Below are positions 1-5,547 of a stretch of 5,547 nt of DNA, piece by piece. The stretch spans positions 1-5,547 of the forward strand of contig CABVEG010000131.1 in NCBI GenBank assembly GCA_902497185.1, written 5' to 3'. Numbering within the stretch: position 1 is the stretch's first letter; every line of letters starts with the position of its first letter. A program made the translations under genes and the position numbers. The DNA comes from an uncultured Eubacteriales bacterium (lineage in GTDB: Bacteria; Bacillota; Clostridia; Lachnospirales; CAG-274). Under the pieces are notes generated by a model. That model was not told where the DNA came from. It worked only from the letters and a program-made list of their open reading frames with translations, and did no database searches.

Positions 1-82
1 CAAATTTAAATATATTTGTAAAATAAGTACAAATACAACGGGCATAATAATAAAAACATTAAATTCAGGAGCATATAAAAAT

Positions 83-898
83 ATGAAAAAATGGATAACA
101 ATAATACCTGGGCTTATATTTCTCTCTATTGCCTTAAATCAAATATTGGAGCCTCACTCTCTTGTAATAGGAGGTGCAACAGGTGTAGGAGTAATATTAA
201 AAAAACTTTTTAACATACCGCTTTCAATTACTAACCTTATAATTAATATTCCTCTTTTAATAACAGCCATAAAAATTAAGGGGTTTTCATTTGTAAAAAA
301 TACACTTATTACCACATTTCTTTTATCCGCAATACTCGAAATAACGGCATTTATACCACCTGTAAAAACAGACCTTATACTTGCTTCCCTATTTGGAGGT
401 ATATTAAGCGGCATAGGAATCGGACTTATATTTAAAGGAAATACCACAACAGGAGGAAGTGACCTACTTGCATCAATTATACATCAGTTTTATCCGTATA
501 TAAAAACATCAAGAATAATGCTTGTTATAGATATGATTATAGTTTTAACGGGTATGTTTGCCTTAGGTGTAACTCCCGCTCTTTATGCCCTTATTTCCAT
601 ATATGTTATGGGCAAAATTATAGATATTGTTCTTGAGGGTATGGACTTTGCAAAGGCTGTTTTCATTACCTCTCAAAACTGCGGTGCTATAGGTCTTACA
701 TTGACAACAGAGCTTAAAAGAGGCGCAACATATATTGATTGTAAGGGAGTTTACTCAAAGAATGATAAGGGTATGCTTTTAATTGTAGTATCAGCAAGGG
801 AAATAGGCAAGCTAAAGGAAATTGTACATCACCTTGATGAAAATGCCTTTGTAATTGTTAATGATGTAAGAGAGATACAGGGGAATTTTAGAAGATAA
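83..898 (+). CDS. YitT family membrane protein (YitT/DUF161 membrane domain + DUF2179)
   Basis: A complete 271-residue protein, about the usual length for the Firmicutes YitT family. Seen: about six hydrophobic segments (roughly residues 5-22, 48-64, 72-90, 98-118, 144-162 and 164-183), a glycine-rich GGATGVGV stretch at 30-37, and the family's NTTTGGSDLLA motif at 120-130. A soluble C-terminal DUF2179 domain covers about 190-266, with the typical RGATYIDCKGVYS, LLIVVSAREIGKLKEIV and DENAFVIVNDVREI blocks. Family knowledge: these are integral membrane proteins whose substrate or role is mostly unknown; DUF2179 resembles small ligand-binding or PII-like folds. Transport is only a guess. The ATG at 83 is preceded by AGGAG at 67-71, an 11-base spacing that is a little long but acceptable. 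A CATAAT at 43-48 could be a -10 box, but I see no convincing -35. No gene overlaps it and it seems to stand alone; the next gene faces it. Confidence 0.93.
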   Translation: MKKWITIIPGLIFLSIALNQILEPHSLVIGGATGVGVILKKLFNIPLSITNLIINIPLLITAIKIKGFSFVKNTLITTFLLSAILEITAFIPPVKTDLILASLFGGILSGIGIGLIFKGNTTTGGSDLLASIIHQFYPYIKTSRIMLVIDMIIVLTGMFALGVTPALYALISIYVMGKIIDIVLEGMDFAKAVFITSQNCGAIGLTLTTELKRGATYIDCKGVYSKNDKGMLLIVVSAREIGKLKEIVHHLDENAFVIVNDVREIQGNFRR

Positions 899-1027
899 AT
901 TCCCATTCGTCATAATTGTAAATCTCATACCTGCAAAATTATTCCCCTCCTCCCTTTAGACAAGTGAGTTATAAGTTACCTTTGCTCATTACCTAAAGGG
1001 AGGCAGCTTTAGCTGAACGGGAATTTT
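897..1027. repeat. Structured intergenic inverted-repeat element
   Basis: The spacer between two convergent genes holds nested inverted repeats. CCTCCCTTTAG (949-959) pairs perfectly with CTAAAGGGAGG (993-1003), an 11-bp stem around a 33-base loop. ATTCCC (941-946) pairs with GGGAAT (1019-1024). A second copy, AAATTCCC (897-904), can pair with GGGAATTT (1019-1026) instead. Between the inner and outer right arms sits a small hairpin, CAGC-TTTA-GCTG (1004-1015). The likely core is 941-1024. From general familiarity, this arrangement (pyrimidine-rich arm, GGGAGG, a small CAGC...GCTG hairpin, then a closing GGGA) resembles dispersed intergenic repeats of Clostridia; I could not check copy number. 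The trailing AATTTTATTTT might let it end transcription from the upstream gene, but it is not a classic terminator. Confidence 0.5.
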
Positions 1028-1052
1028 ATTTTACAGACAAATAAATATTTAT

Positions 1053-1708
1053 TTAATATATCCACACCCTGCTTCCGCTCTCAATATTTTCAAAAAACCA
1101 CTTGGCGTTTTCAACACTCATTCTTACACAGCCGCTTGAACGTCTTTTGCCAAGTACTCCATCAGTAATATCCTTATTCCTATCCATAGCAACGGAATGA
1201 AACAGATAACTTCCGTCAAATCTCACCCAATACATAGCGCCGCTTTTAAGCCTTTCGGAATAAAACCACTCTCCCCTATCCTGTATTTCAAACACACCCC
1301 GCTCTGTAGGTGTTACATTTCTGCCGGTAGCACACAAAATTCTTTTTTCCAAATTCCAGTTTCCTTTTTCTCCATTTAACACATAAACACTCTGTCTGTC
1401 AATATCAACCCAGACAAAATGCTTGGTTTTGCTTACAAAAGTCATATTAGCATAATCTGTAATTACTTTATCAGAAAGCACAGCAGTATTAGTACTTCTG
1501 TCCGGAGGAATATTAAGGCTCACAGCCTTTACCCATCCAAGTCGGTTTTTATATCTTATATAATACCATTTGGCACAGTTGCAAAAACGGCAGAGGGCCT
1601 TATAACAGAGGGAATTGTGTTTGCATCTGCTGCCTCCCTTTTAACAAAAAACATTACCGAAAATACAACAATTAAACCAAAGCCCAATAAAACAAATTTT
1701 TTCTTCAC
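1053..1708 (-). pseudogene. L,D-transpeptidase (SH3-like region + YkuD), interrupted by a frameshift
   Basis: Reads as one 218-residue protein if one base is restored near 1569-1571. The first frame, from GTG at 1706-1708, gives MKKKFVLLGFGLIVVFSVMF, a signal or anchor segment, then ...SAVFATVP before stopping at 1556-1558. The -1 frame continues exactly where expected with KWYYIRYKNRLGWVKA, a typical second half of a bacterial SH3-like domain, and runs open to the TAA at 1053. The C-terminal part is a YkuD catalytic domain: TPTERGVFEI, then FHS (His codon at 1197-1199), then SSGCVRM (catalytic Cys codon at 1128-1130). Family knowledge: these enzymes act outside the membrane, forming 3-3 crosslinks in peptidoglycan through the cysteine. 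The catalytic half looks intact, so this is either a recent loss or a sequencing error in a short A run (AAAA to AAA on the coding strand). The fallback GTG at 1521-1523 would give a 156-residue protein without an export signal. Confidence 0.8.
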
Positions 1709-1711
1709 AAA

Positions 1712-1719
1712 ATCACCTC
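1712..1719 (-). promoter_or_regulatory. Ribosome binding site fixing the transpeptidase start
   Basis: GAGGTGAT matches the 16S rRNA 3' end over eight bases and sits close before the GTG at 1706-1708 (seven bases between GAGG and GTG). It supports this GTG rather than the TTG at 1742-1744, twelve codons upstream in the same frame. The protein then begins MKKKF and leads straight into the hydrophobic segment. Confidence 0.75.
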
Positions 1720-1773
1720 TTGTTAAAGAGTATGACAAAATCAAAATTTTTTATTCTAAAATTAATATAAATC

Positions 1774-1801
1774 TTGAATTATTTTTATTTTAGTGTAAAA
1801 T
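1774..1801 (+). promoter_or_regulatory. Predicted nadB promoter
   Basis: A -35 box TTGAAT (1774-1779), a 16-base spacer and a -10 box TAAAAT (1796-1801) resemble a housekeeping sigma-A promoter. Transcription would begin near 1808, leaving a leader of about 28 bases before the nadB start at 1836. I see no clear operator, though a short CTAAAAT...ATTTTAG inverted repeat (1756-1762 and 1787-1793) surrounds the -35 box and may be chance in this AT-rich spacer. No equally good promoter was found for the divergent transpeptidase gene. Confidence 0.55.
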
Positions 1802-1823
1802 GATATTAAGATATACTTTTGAA

Positions 1824-1828
1824 GAGGG
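1824..1828 (+). promoter_or_regulatory. Ribosome binding site fixing the nadB start
   Basis: GAGGG lies seven bases before the ATG at 1836-1838. The alternative in-frame ATG at 1800 has no comparable site and overlaps the predicted -10 box. The 1836 start also places the FAD-binding strand (MIKTDILIIGSG) at the very N-terminus, as is normal for the family. Confidence 0.75.
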
Positions 1829-1835
1829 AAATTTT

Positions 1836-3314
1836 ATGATAAAAACCGATATTTTAATTATTGGCTCAGGAATAGGTGCTTTAAGTGTTGCCTCTGAGCT
1901 TTGCAAATATAAGAAAAAAATTACAATAATAACAAAAGGGCTTCGCAAATCCTGCAACTCATCCCTTGCTCAAGGTGGTATTTCAGTAGCTTTATCAGAC
2001 AATGATGATTATCACCTCCACTACGAAGATACTATGATTGCAGGCTGTAACCTTAATGACCCTGATGCAGTTATGAAACTTGTGTCAACAGCACCCGGTG
2101 TTATACTCGACTTTATAAAAACAGGTATGGTATTTGACAAAGACGAAGACGGTAATCTCGCCTTTGGCAGAGAGGGTGCTCACAGACTTAACAGAATAAT
2201 ACATGCAGGTGGTGACAGAACAGGCTTAAGAGTAGTGGAACAGCTTTTAAGAAATGTAACAACCGATGTAAACATTGTTCAAAATGAAATGGCACTTGAA
2301 CTTAGAGTTAAGGACGGAAAGTGCAGCGGAGCCATTACAAGAAACACAAAAACAAATGAAGTGTCCTACTATCAGGCCGATTATACCATACTTGCAACAG
2401 GAGGAGTAGGGCAGCTTTACCCTTCCACATCAAATGATGTAACCATTACGGGAGATGGTATGGCTATGGCATACAGAGCAGGCTGTAAATTAAAAAATCT
2501 GGAATTTATACAATTCCACCCAACTATGCTTACTATAAACGGCAAGGCTTACGGACTTGTGTCAGAGGCAGTCAGAGGAGCAGGAGGAATACTTGTAAAT
2601 GACAGGGGCGAAAAAATAATGGAGGGTGTTCATCCTCAAAAGGATCTTGCTCCAAGAGATGTTGTTTCAAGAGAAGTATATGCACACTATTTAAAAGGAG
2701 AAAAAATATATCTGGATACATCAGCCATTGACAATTTTAGAGAAAAATTTCCAACCGTAACCGAAATATGTGAAGAGCATGGTGTAAATGTAGATAATAA
2801 AATGATACCTGTTGCTCCCGGAGCTCACTTCCATATGGGTGGTGTCGAAGCAACTTTTGAGGGGATTACAAATATAGACGGCTTACTAGCTGTAGGTGAA
2901 GTTGCCTGTACAGGCGTTCACGGAGCCAACAGACTTGCAAGTAATTCACTTCTTGAGGGGCTTGTATTTGGTAAGCTCCTTGCTGACCACATTGTTAAAA
3001 CACCAAGGAAGGCACCTGAATTTGCTGATGAAATTCCAAGCCTAACATTAGATAAGCCTCTCCCCACCAAAAAGGAAATACAAAAGCAAATGATGGATTT
3101 TGTAGGCATAGTAAGACATACAGGAAAAATACATACAATAATTGATTGGTTTGAAAAATTTGTGCCTGATAAGAGCTTTGGCAAGCTAAATATTCTTAAC
3201 ACAGATAATGAAAAACTTGAAATTTACAATATGCTGACAGCTGGCTGGCTTATTGCAAAGGCAGCTGAAGAAAGAAAAGAAAGCATAGGCGCACATTATG
3301 TGGTTGAGGATTAA
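1836..3314 (+). CDS. nadB: L-aspartate oxidase (NadB)
   Basis: FAD-dependent enzyme that oxidises L-aspartate to iminoaspartate, the first step of de novo NAD synthesis in the cytoplasm; in anaerobes fumarate is the likely electron acceptor. The protein has 492 residues. Seen, in order: N-terminal FAD-binding GSGIGALS (10-17), SSLAQGGIS (42-50), REGAHRLNRIIHAGGDRTG (112-130), QFHPT (226-230), APRDVVSRE (272-280), HFHMGGV (331-337), and GEVACTGVHGANRLASNSLLEG (within 354-375). A C-terminal helical domain of the fumarate reductase/succinate dehydrogenase flavoprotein type covers about 410-490. By position, Glu113, His228, Arg274, His331 and Arg366 match the active-site residues known in E. coli NadB. 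The start is ATG 1836, with GAGGG at 1824-1828 and seven bases of spacing; the in-frame ATG at 1800 lies inside the predicted promoter. Near the C-terminus it reads ESIGAH where the superfamily usually has ESRG. nadA and nadC, the usual partners, are not adjacent. Fumarate reductase subunit A is a less likely alternative. Confidence 0.93.
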   Translation: MIKTDILIIGSGIGALSVASELCKYKKKITIITKGLRKSCNSSLAQGGISVALSDNDDYHLHYEDTMIAGCNLNDPDAVMKLVSTAPGVILDFIKTGMVFDKDEDGNLAFGREGAHRLNRIIHAGGDRTGLRVVEQLLRNVTTDVNIVQNEMALELRVKDGKCSGAITRNTKTNEVSYYQADYTILATGGVGQLYPSTSNDVTITGDGMAMAYRAGCKLKNLEFIQFHPTMLTINGKAYGLVSEAVRGAGGILVNDRGEKIMEGVHPQKDLAPRDVVSREVYAHYLKGEKIYLDTSAIDNFREKFPTVTEICEEHGVNVDNKMIPVAPGAHFHMGGVEATFEGITNIDGLLAVGEVACTGVHGANRLASNSLLEGLVFGKLLADHIVKTPRKAPEFADEIPSLTLDKPLPTKKEIQKQMMDFVGIVRHTGKIHTIIDWFEKFVPDKSFGKLNILNTDNEKLEIYNMLTAGWLIAKAAEERKESIGAHYVVED

Positions 3315-3348
3315 CAGCTTTACTTATAATTTTAAATCAACATATGAT

Positions 3349-3380
3349 AAAATATCCACCTGCAAGCAGGTGGATATTTT
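3349..3380. terminator. Bidirectional Rho-independent terminator
   Basis: AAAATATCCACCTGC (3349-3363) is a perfect 15-base inverted repeat with GCAGGTGGATATTTT (3366-3380), separated by AA. In RNA the central pairs would open to give a loop of about four to six bases. The right arm ends in a T run and the left arm starts with an A run, so it can stop transcripts in both directions. It lies 34 bases after the nadB stop and 28 bases after the stop of the convergent leucine-rich protein gene. Confidence 0.88.
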
Positions 3381-3408
3381 TGCTTCATCTATTTAATACA
3401 AATTCATA

Positions 3409-5226
3409 CTAATTATAACTTACATTTATGGAATATATATTTACATTATCTTTTTCTGAATATATGTATAAGCTGTCTGCCCTTCCGGTATATTCAACAC
3501 TGCCAATAGAAAGCTCCTTGCCAACAGAAATAGTACCTAATACAATTCCGTCCTCATTAACAACTTTAAGACTCCTTGAATCATTATTAGATGCTGCCGC
3601 AATACTTATTGTACAATTTCTTGTCACATCAAGTTTAACAGCTCTGTAATCTTTATTTCCCTTTCCTCTAAGTGAAAGACAATAATTATATGTTACTCCG
3701 TTTAAAGTCTTTTTATTTTCCTTTACCTGAACAGTGTTTGCACTATTGGCTAAAATTGTAACATCACCAAAAGTTACATTTGATGTAATTGTACCAAGAC
3801 TGTTTAATGCAGGATCGCTGAAATTCCATACATCAGGCTCTGTACCCGTGCTTATCATAACACATTTAATATATAACCACGTAGGTGTAGTATACCCTGT
3901 TTTCCCCTCATAAAAGTATAGTACTAAATCAGGATTACAGCTTGCAAAAGCACTGCCATCCTCTTCAAGATTATTAGGAGCATCTCCCTCAAAATAAACC
4001 TTTTTAAGATTTACACAATTTCTGAAAGCATCCCCGTAAATATTTGTTACAGTTTCAGGTATAATTATTTCACTAATACCGGTATTGGAAAATGCATATT
4101 CATCTATACACTTAAGTTTAGAATTTTCTTCAAATGTAACAGTTTCAAAAGAAGTGGAATCCTGAAAAGCATGTGCACCAATTTCAATTACAGAATTTGG
4201 AATAAATGCAGACTTTAAATTTACACATTTTTCAAAAGCATAACGACCTACATATTCAATTCCATTTTCCATTGTAACATTTCCAAGTCTTTCCCACTCT
4301 GCAAAGGCATCACTATCAATACCTGTAATCTCAACACCGTTAATATTTGTAGGAATAATTAAATCAACAGGATTTTGAAGTATTCCGTCTGAATACACCG
4401 CCTCAACATTATCTTCATATCCTGTAATTTTACCTGTGCTTTCATCCACAATCAATCTATAGTCACTTGTGCTTATCATTTCACATTTATAAAAGCCTAA
4501 CCAGTAAGGTGTTGTAAATCCTGTCTTACCTTCATAGTAATATATGGTCAAAATATCTTCAAGATAACCTGAAAAAGCAGAAGAATCTATATTCTCAGGA
4601 GCATCTCCCTCAAAAATACACTCACTCAAACTTTCACAGCTGTGAAAAGCACACCTTCCAACTGTTGTAACACTTGCAGGTATTCTTATAGATTGTAAGT
4701 CACAATAAGCAAAAGCAAATTCACCTATTGTTGTTAAGTTTGAATTTTCAGCAAAATACACTTTACTTACCATTCCTTCTGAATAAAAAGCCTTGTACTT
4801 TATTTCAGTAACGGTAGACGGAATATATATTGTGTTAATATCACAATACTTAAAGGCTTCAGCTTCTATTGTCTGTATACCCTCTTCAATAACAACTGTT
4901 TCAAAATACCCTTCTCTAAAAAATGCACCCTCCCCTATACCAAGAACAGGCACACCATTTATCTCAGATGGTATTACGATATTAGTATTAGCATTGCCAT
5001 CATCATAATAACCTGTTATCATTTGAGTATTCTCATTAAAGTAAAAACAGCCGTAAATTATGTCATCAGTGTGATTTTCCTCATCATCTGATTCAGTCTG
5101 CTCAGTTTCAATTTCTGCACTTTCTACAGATATTTCAGTATCTGCGGCAAGTACAGGTAAACCTGCATTTACCAAAGCAAGTATAACAGTCAATACGGAA
5201 GCTGTTAATCCTTTTTTTAATTTCAT
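3409..5226 (-). CDS. Secreted BspA-type leucine-rich repeat protein with C-terminal beta-rich domain
   Basis: A 605-residue exported protein. Seen: a signal peptide (basic MKLKKG, hydrophobic core about 7-22, probable cut after VLA at 25-27), an acidic linker (about 30-54), then two tandem copies of one cassette (58-253 and 256-460). Each copy opens with an ITGY motif (MITGYYDD, KITGYEDN), continues with IIP/VIP..INGV..GI....F, runs through LRR_5-type repeats (xxIPxxVTxIxxxAFxxC, VYFEGDAP), and closes with YEGKTG(F/Y)TTPxW....C.MIST. The C-terminus (466-605) is not leucine-rich: it starts VWNFSDPALNSLG and looks like a beta-sandwich of the sort found on secreted clostridial proteins, possibly carbohydrate-binding (inference). 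BspA-type proteins are known for adhesion and host or bacterial interactions; no catalytic motif is seen. There is no LPXTG, SLH, dockerin or terminal membrane anchor, so it may be released or held non-covalently. AGGGGG at 5235-5240, eight bases upstream, supports the ATG at 5224-5226. Confidence 0.9.
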   Translation of the reverse strand: MKLKKGLTASVLTVILALVNAGLPVLAADTEISVESAEIETEQTESDDEENHTDDIIYGCFYFNENTQMITGYYDDGNANTNIVIPSEINGVPVLGIGEGAFFREGYFETVVIEEGIQTIEAEAFKYCDINTIYIPSTVTEIKYKAFYSEGMVSKVYFAENSNLTTIGEFAFAYCDLQSIRIPASVTTVGRCAFHSCESLSECIFEGDAPENIDSSAFSGYLEDILTIYYYEGKTGFTTPYWLGFYKCEMISTSDYRLIVDESTGKITGYEDNVEAVYSDGILQNPVDLIIPTNINGVEITGIDSDAFAEWERLGNVTMENGIEYVGRYAFEKCVNLKSAFIPNSVIEIGAHAFQDSTSFETVTFEENSKLKCIDEYAFSNTGISEIIIPETVTNIYGDAFRNCVNLKKVYFEGDAPNNLEEDGSAFASCNPDLVLYFYEGKTGYTTPTWLYIKCVMISTGTEPDVWNFSDPALNSLGTITSNVTFGDVTILANSANTVQVKENKKTLNGVTYNYCLSLRGKGNKDYRAVKLDVTRNCTISIAAASNNDSRSLKVVNEDGIVLGTISVGKELSIGSVEYTGRADSLYIYSEKDNVNIYSINVSYN

Positions 5227-5278
5227 TTAAAATTCCCCCTTGTAATAATAAAAATAGTTATTTGTATTTAGTTTATAG

Positions 5279-5294
5279 GTATACCACCGTATAC
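5279..5294. promoter_or_regulatory. Candidate operator: GTATAC-N4-GTATAC
   Basis: Two copies of the self-complementary GTATAC are separated by four bases, forming a 16-base dyad in the leader of the leucine-rich protein gene, about 53 bases before its start codon and downstream of the predicted promoter. Such symmetry would suit a dimeric repressor, but no regulator is encoded nearby and the match to a known operator is not established. It could be chance. Confidence 0.3.
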
Positions 5295-5358
5295 AAATTC
5301 GCTAAGTATTAAATGCGAATTATATTGGAGTATATTTTTAAAACGTAAATACAATTTT

Positions 5359-5387
5359 ATTTTAACAACTATTTGATATTATTTCAA
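5359..5387 (-). promoter_or_regulatory. Predicted promoter of the leucine-rich protein gene
   Basis: On the minus strand, TTGAAA (5382-5387) is followed by a 17-base spacer and TAAAAT (5359-5364), each one mismatch from the sigma-A consensus at ideal spacing. Transcription would start near 5352, giving a leader of roughly 125 bases. A second -10-like TATAAT (5319-5324) has only a weak -35 (TTTACG, 19-base spacer). The 5227-5547 stretch contains no supported complete gene; besides this promoter it holds the GTATAC dyad and a terminator. Confidence 0.55.
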
Positions 5388-5435
5388 CATCTATATTTCC
5401 ACAAATTGCGACAAATATTTAAATACTATACAAAC

Positions 5436-5481
5436 AAAAAAGTCAAACAAGAATGCAAATAAATCTGCAATCTTATTTGAC
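5436..5481 (-). terminator. Rho-independent terminator of an upstream minus-strand gene
   Basis: On the minus strand, GTCAAATAAGATTGCA (5466-5481) pairs with TGCATTCTTGTTTGAC (5442-5457) around an eight-base loop. There is one T-T mismatch and one G-T wobble in sixteen pairs, and a run of six T follows (5436-5441). The wobble would be a C-A mismatch in the plus-strand RNA, so the hairpin is better formed on the minus strand. It would separate a minus-strand gene beyond the right edge from the leucine-rich protein gene. Confidence 0.65.
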
Positions 5482-5547
5482 CTTATAATTAACATCAAAA
5501 GCATAGTTAAAAAACCGCAAAAAAATTTCAGCATAGATTTTACAGTC

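Noticed and set aside
1..82. Riboswitch or strong promoter upstream of the YitT gene
   Set aside because: Only 82 AT-rich bases are visible; there is a possible CATAAT -10 box but no paired -35 box or stable fold.
1039..1054. Perfect 16-base palindrome AAATAAATATTTATTT at the transpeptidase stop codon
   Set aside because: It consists only of A and T in a very AT-rich spacer, has no loop or T run, and is likely chance.
1566..1580. Programmed -1 ribosomal frameshift in the transpeptidase gene
   Set aside because: The site G-CCA-AAT does not fit the X-XXY-YYZ slippery pattern and no clear downstream pseudoknot was seen; a one-base deletion is simpler.
1419..1793. Plus-strand open frame of 124 codons antisense to the transpeptidase
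   Set aside because: It overlaps the catalytic gene on the opposite strand, has no ribosome binding site or recognisable domain, and is a shadow of the real coding frame.
1800..1835. Upstream ATG at 1800 as the nadB start
   Set aside because: It overlaps the predicted -10 box, lacks a good ribosome binding site, and adds twelve residues before the normal FAD-binding N-terminus.
5382..5547. Another open minus-strand frame (ATG near 5533, ending with TAG near 5395) in the region right of the leucine-rich protein
   Set aside because: It runs straight through the terminator hairpin, has no ribosome binding site, and is dominated by Phe/Leu from T-rich sequence.

Overview
This AT-rich window looks like the chromosome of a low-GC Gram-positive anaerobe, most likely a gut-type member of the Clostridia. 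The evidence is strong GA-rich Shine-Dalgarno sequences, GTG start use, a YitT-family membrane protein, a YkuD-type L,D-transpeptidase and a BspA-type leucine-rich surface protein. No species can be named from the sequence alone.

Layout from left to right: (1) a complete plus-strand YitT/DUF2179 membrane protein gene (83-898); (2) a 154-base intergenic stretch holding a structured inverted-repeat element that resembles dispersed intergenic repeats of Clostridia; (3) a minus-strand L,D-transpeptidase gene (1053-1708) broken by a one-base frameshift inside its SH3-like region; (4) a 127-base divergent spacer carrying a recognisable promoter for (5) nadB, L-aspartate oxidase (1836-3314, plus); (6) a bidirectional Rho-independent terminator (3349-3380) between convergent genes; (7) a 605-residue secreted leucine-rich-repeat protein on the minus strand (3409-5226), built from two copies of one repeat cassette plus a C-terminal beta-rich domain; (8) its roughly 320-base upstream region, with a good sigma-A-type promoter, a GTATAC-N4-GTATAC inverted repeat in the leader, and a minus-strand terminator (5436-5481) that probably closes a gene lying beyond the right edge.

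The genes appear to be independent single-gene transcription units with unrelated jobs: a membrane protein of unknown function, cell-wall crosslinking, NAD biosynthesis and surface adhesion or interaction. nadB is not accompanied by nadA or nadC here. I found no phage, CRISPR, transposase, tRNA or rRNA, and nothing that amounts to a new multi-gene system. The points that most deserve a second look are the frameshifted transpeptidase, the intergenic repeat element, and the architecture and leader of the leucine-rich protein.
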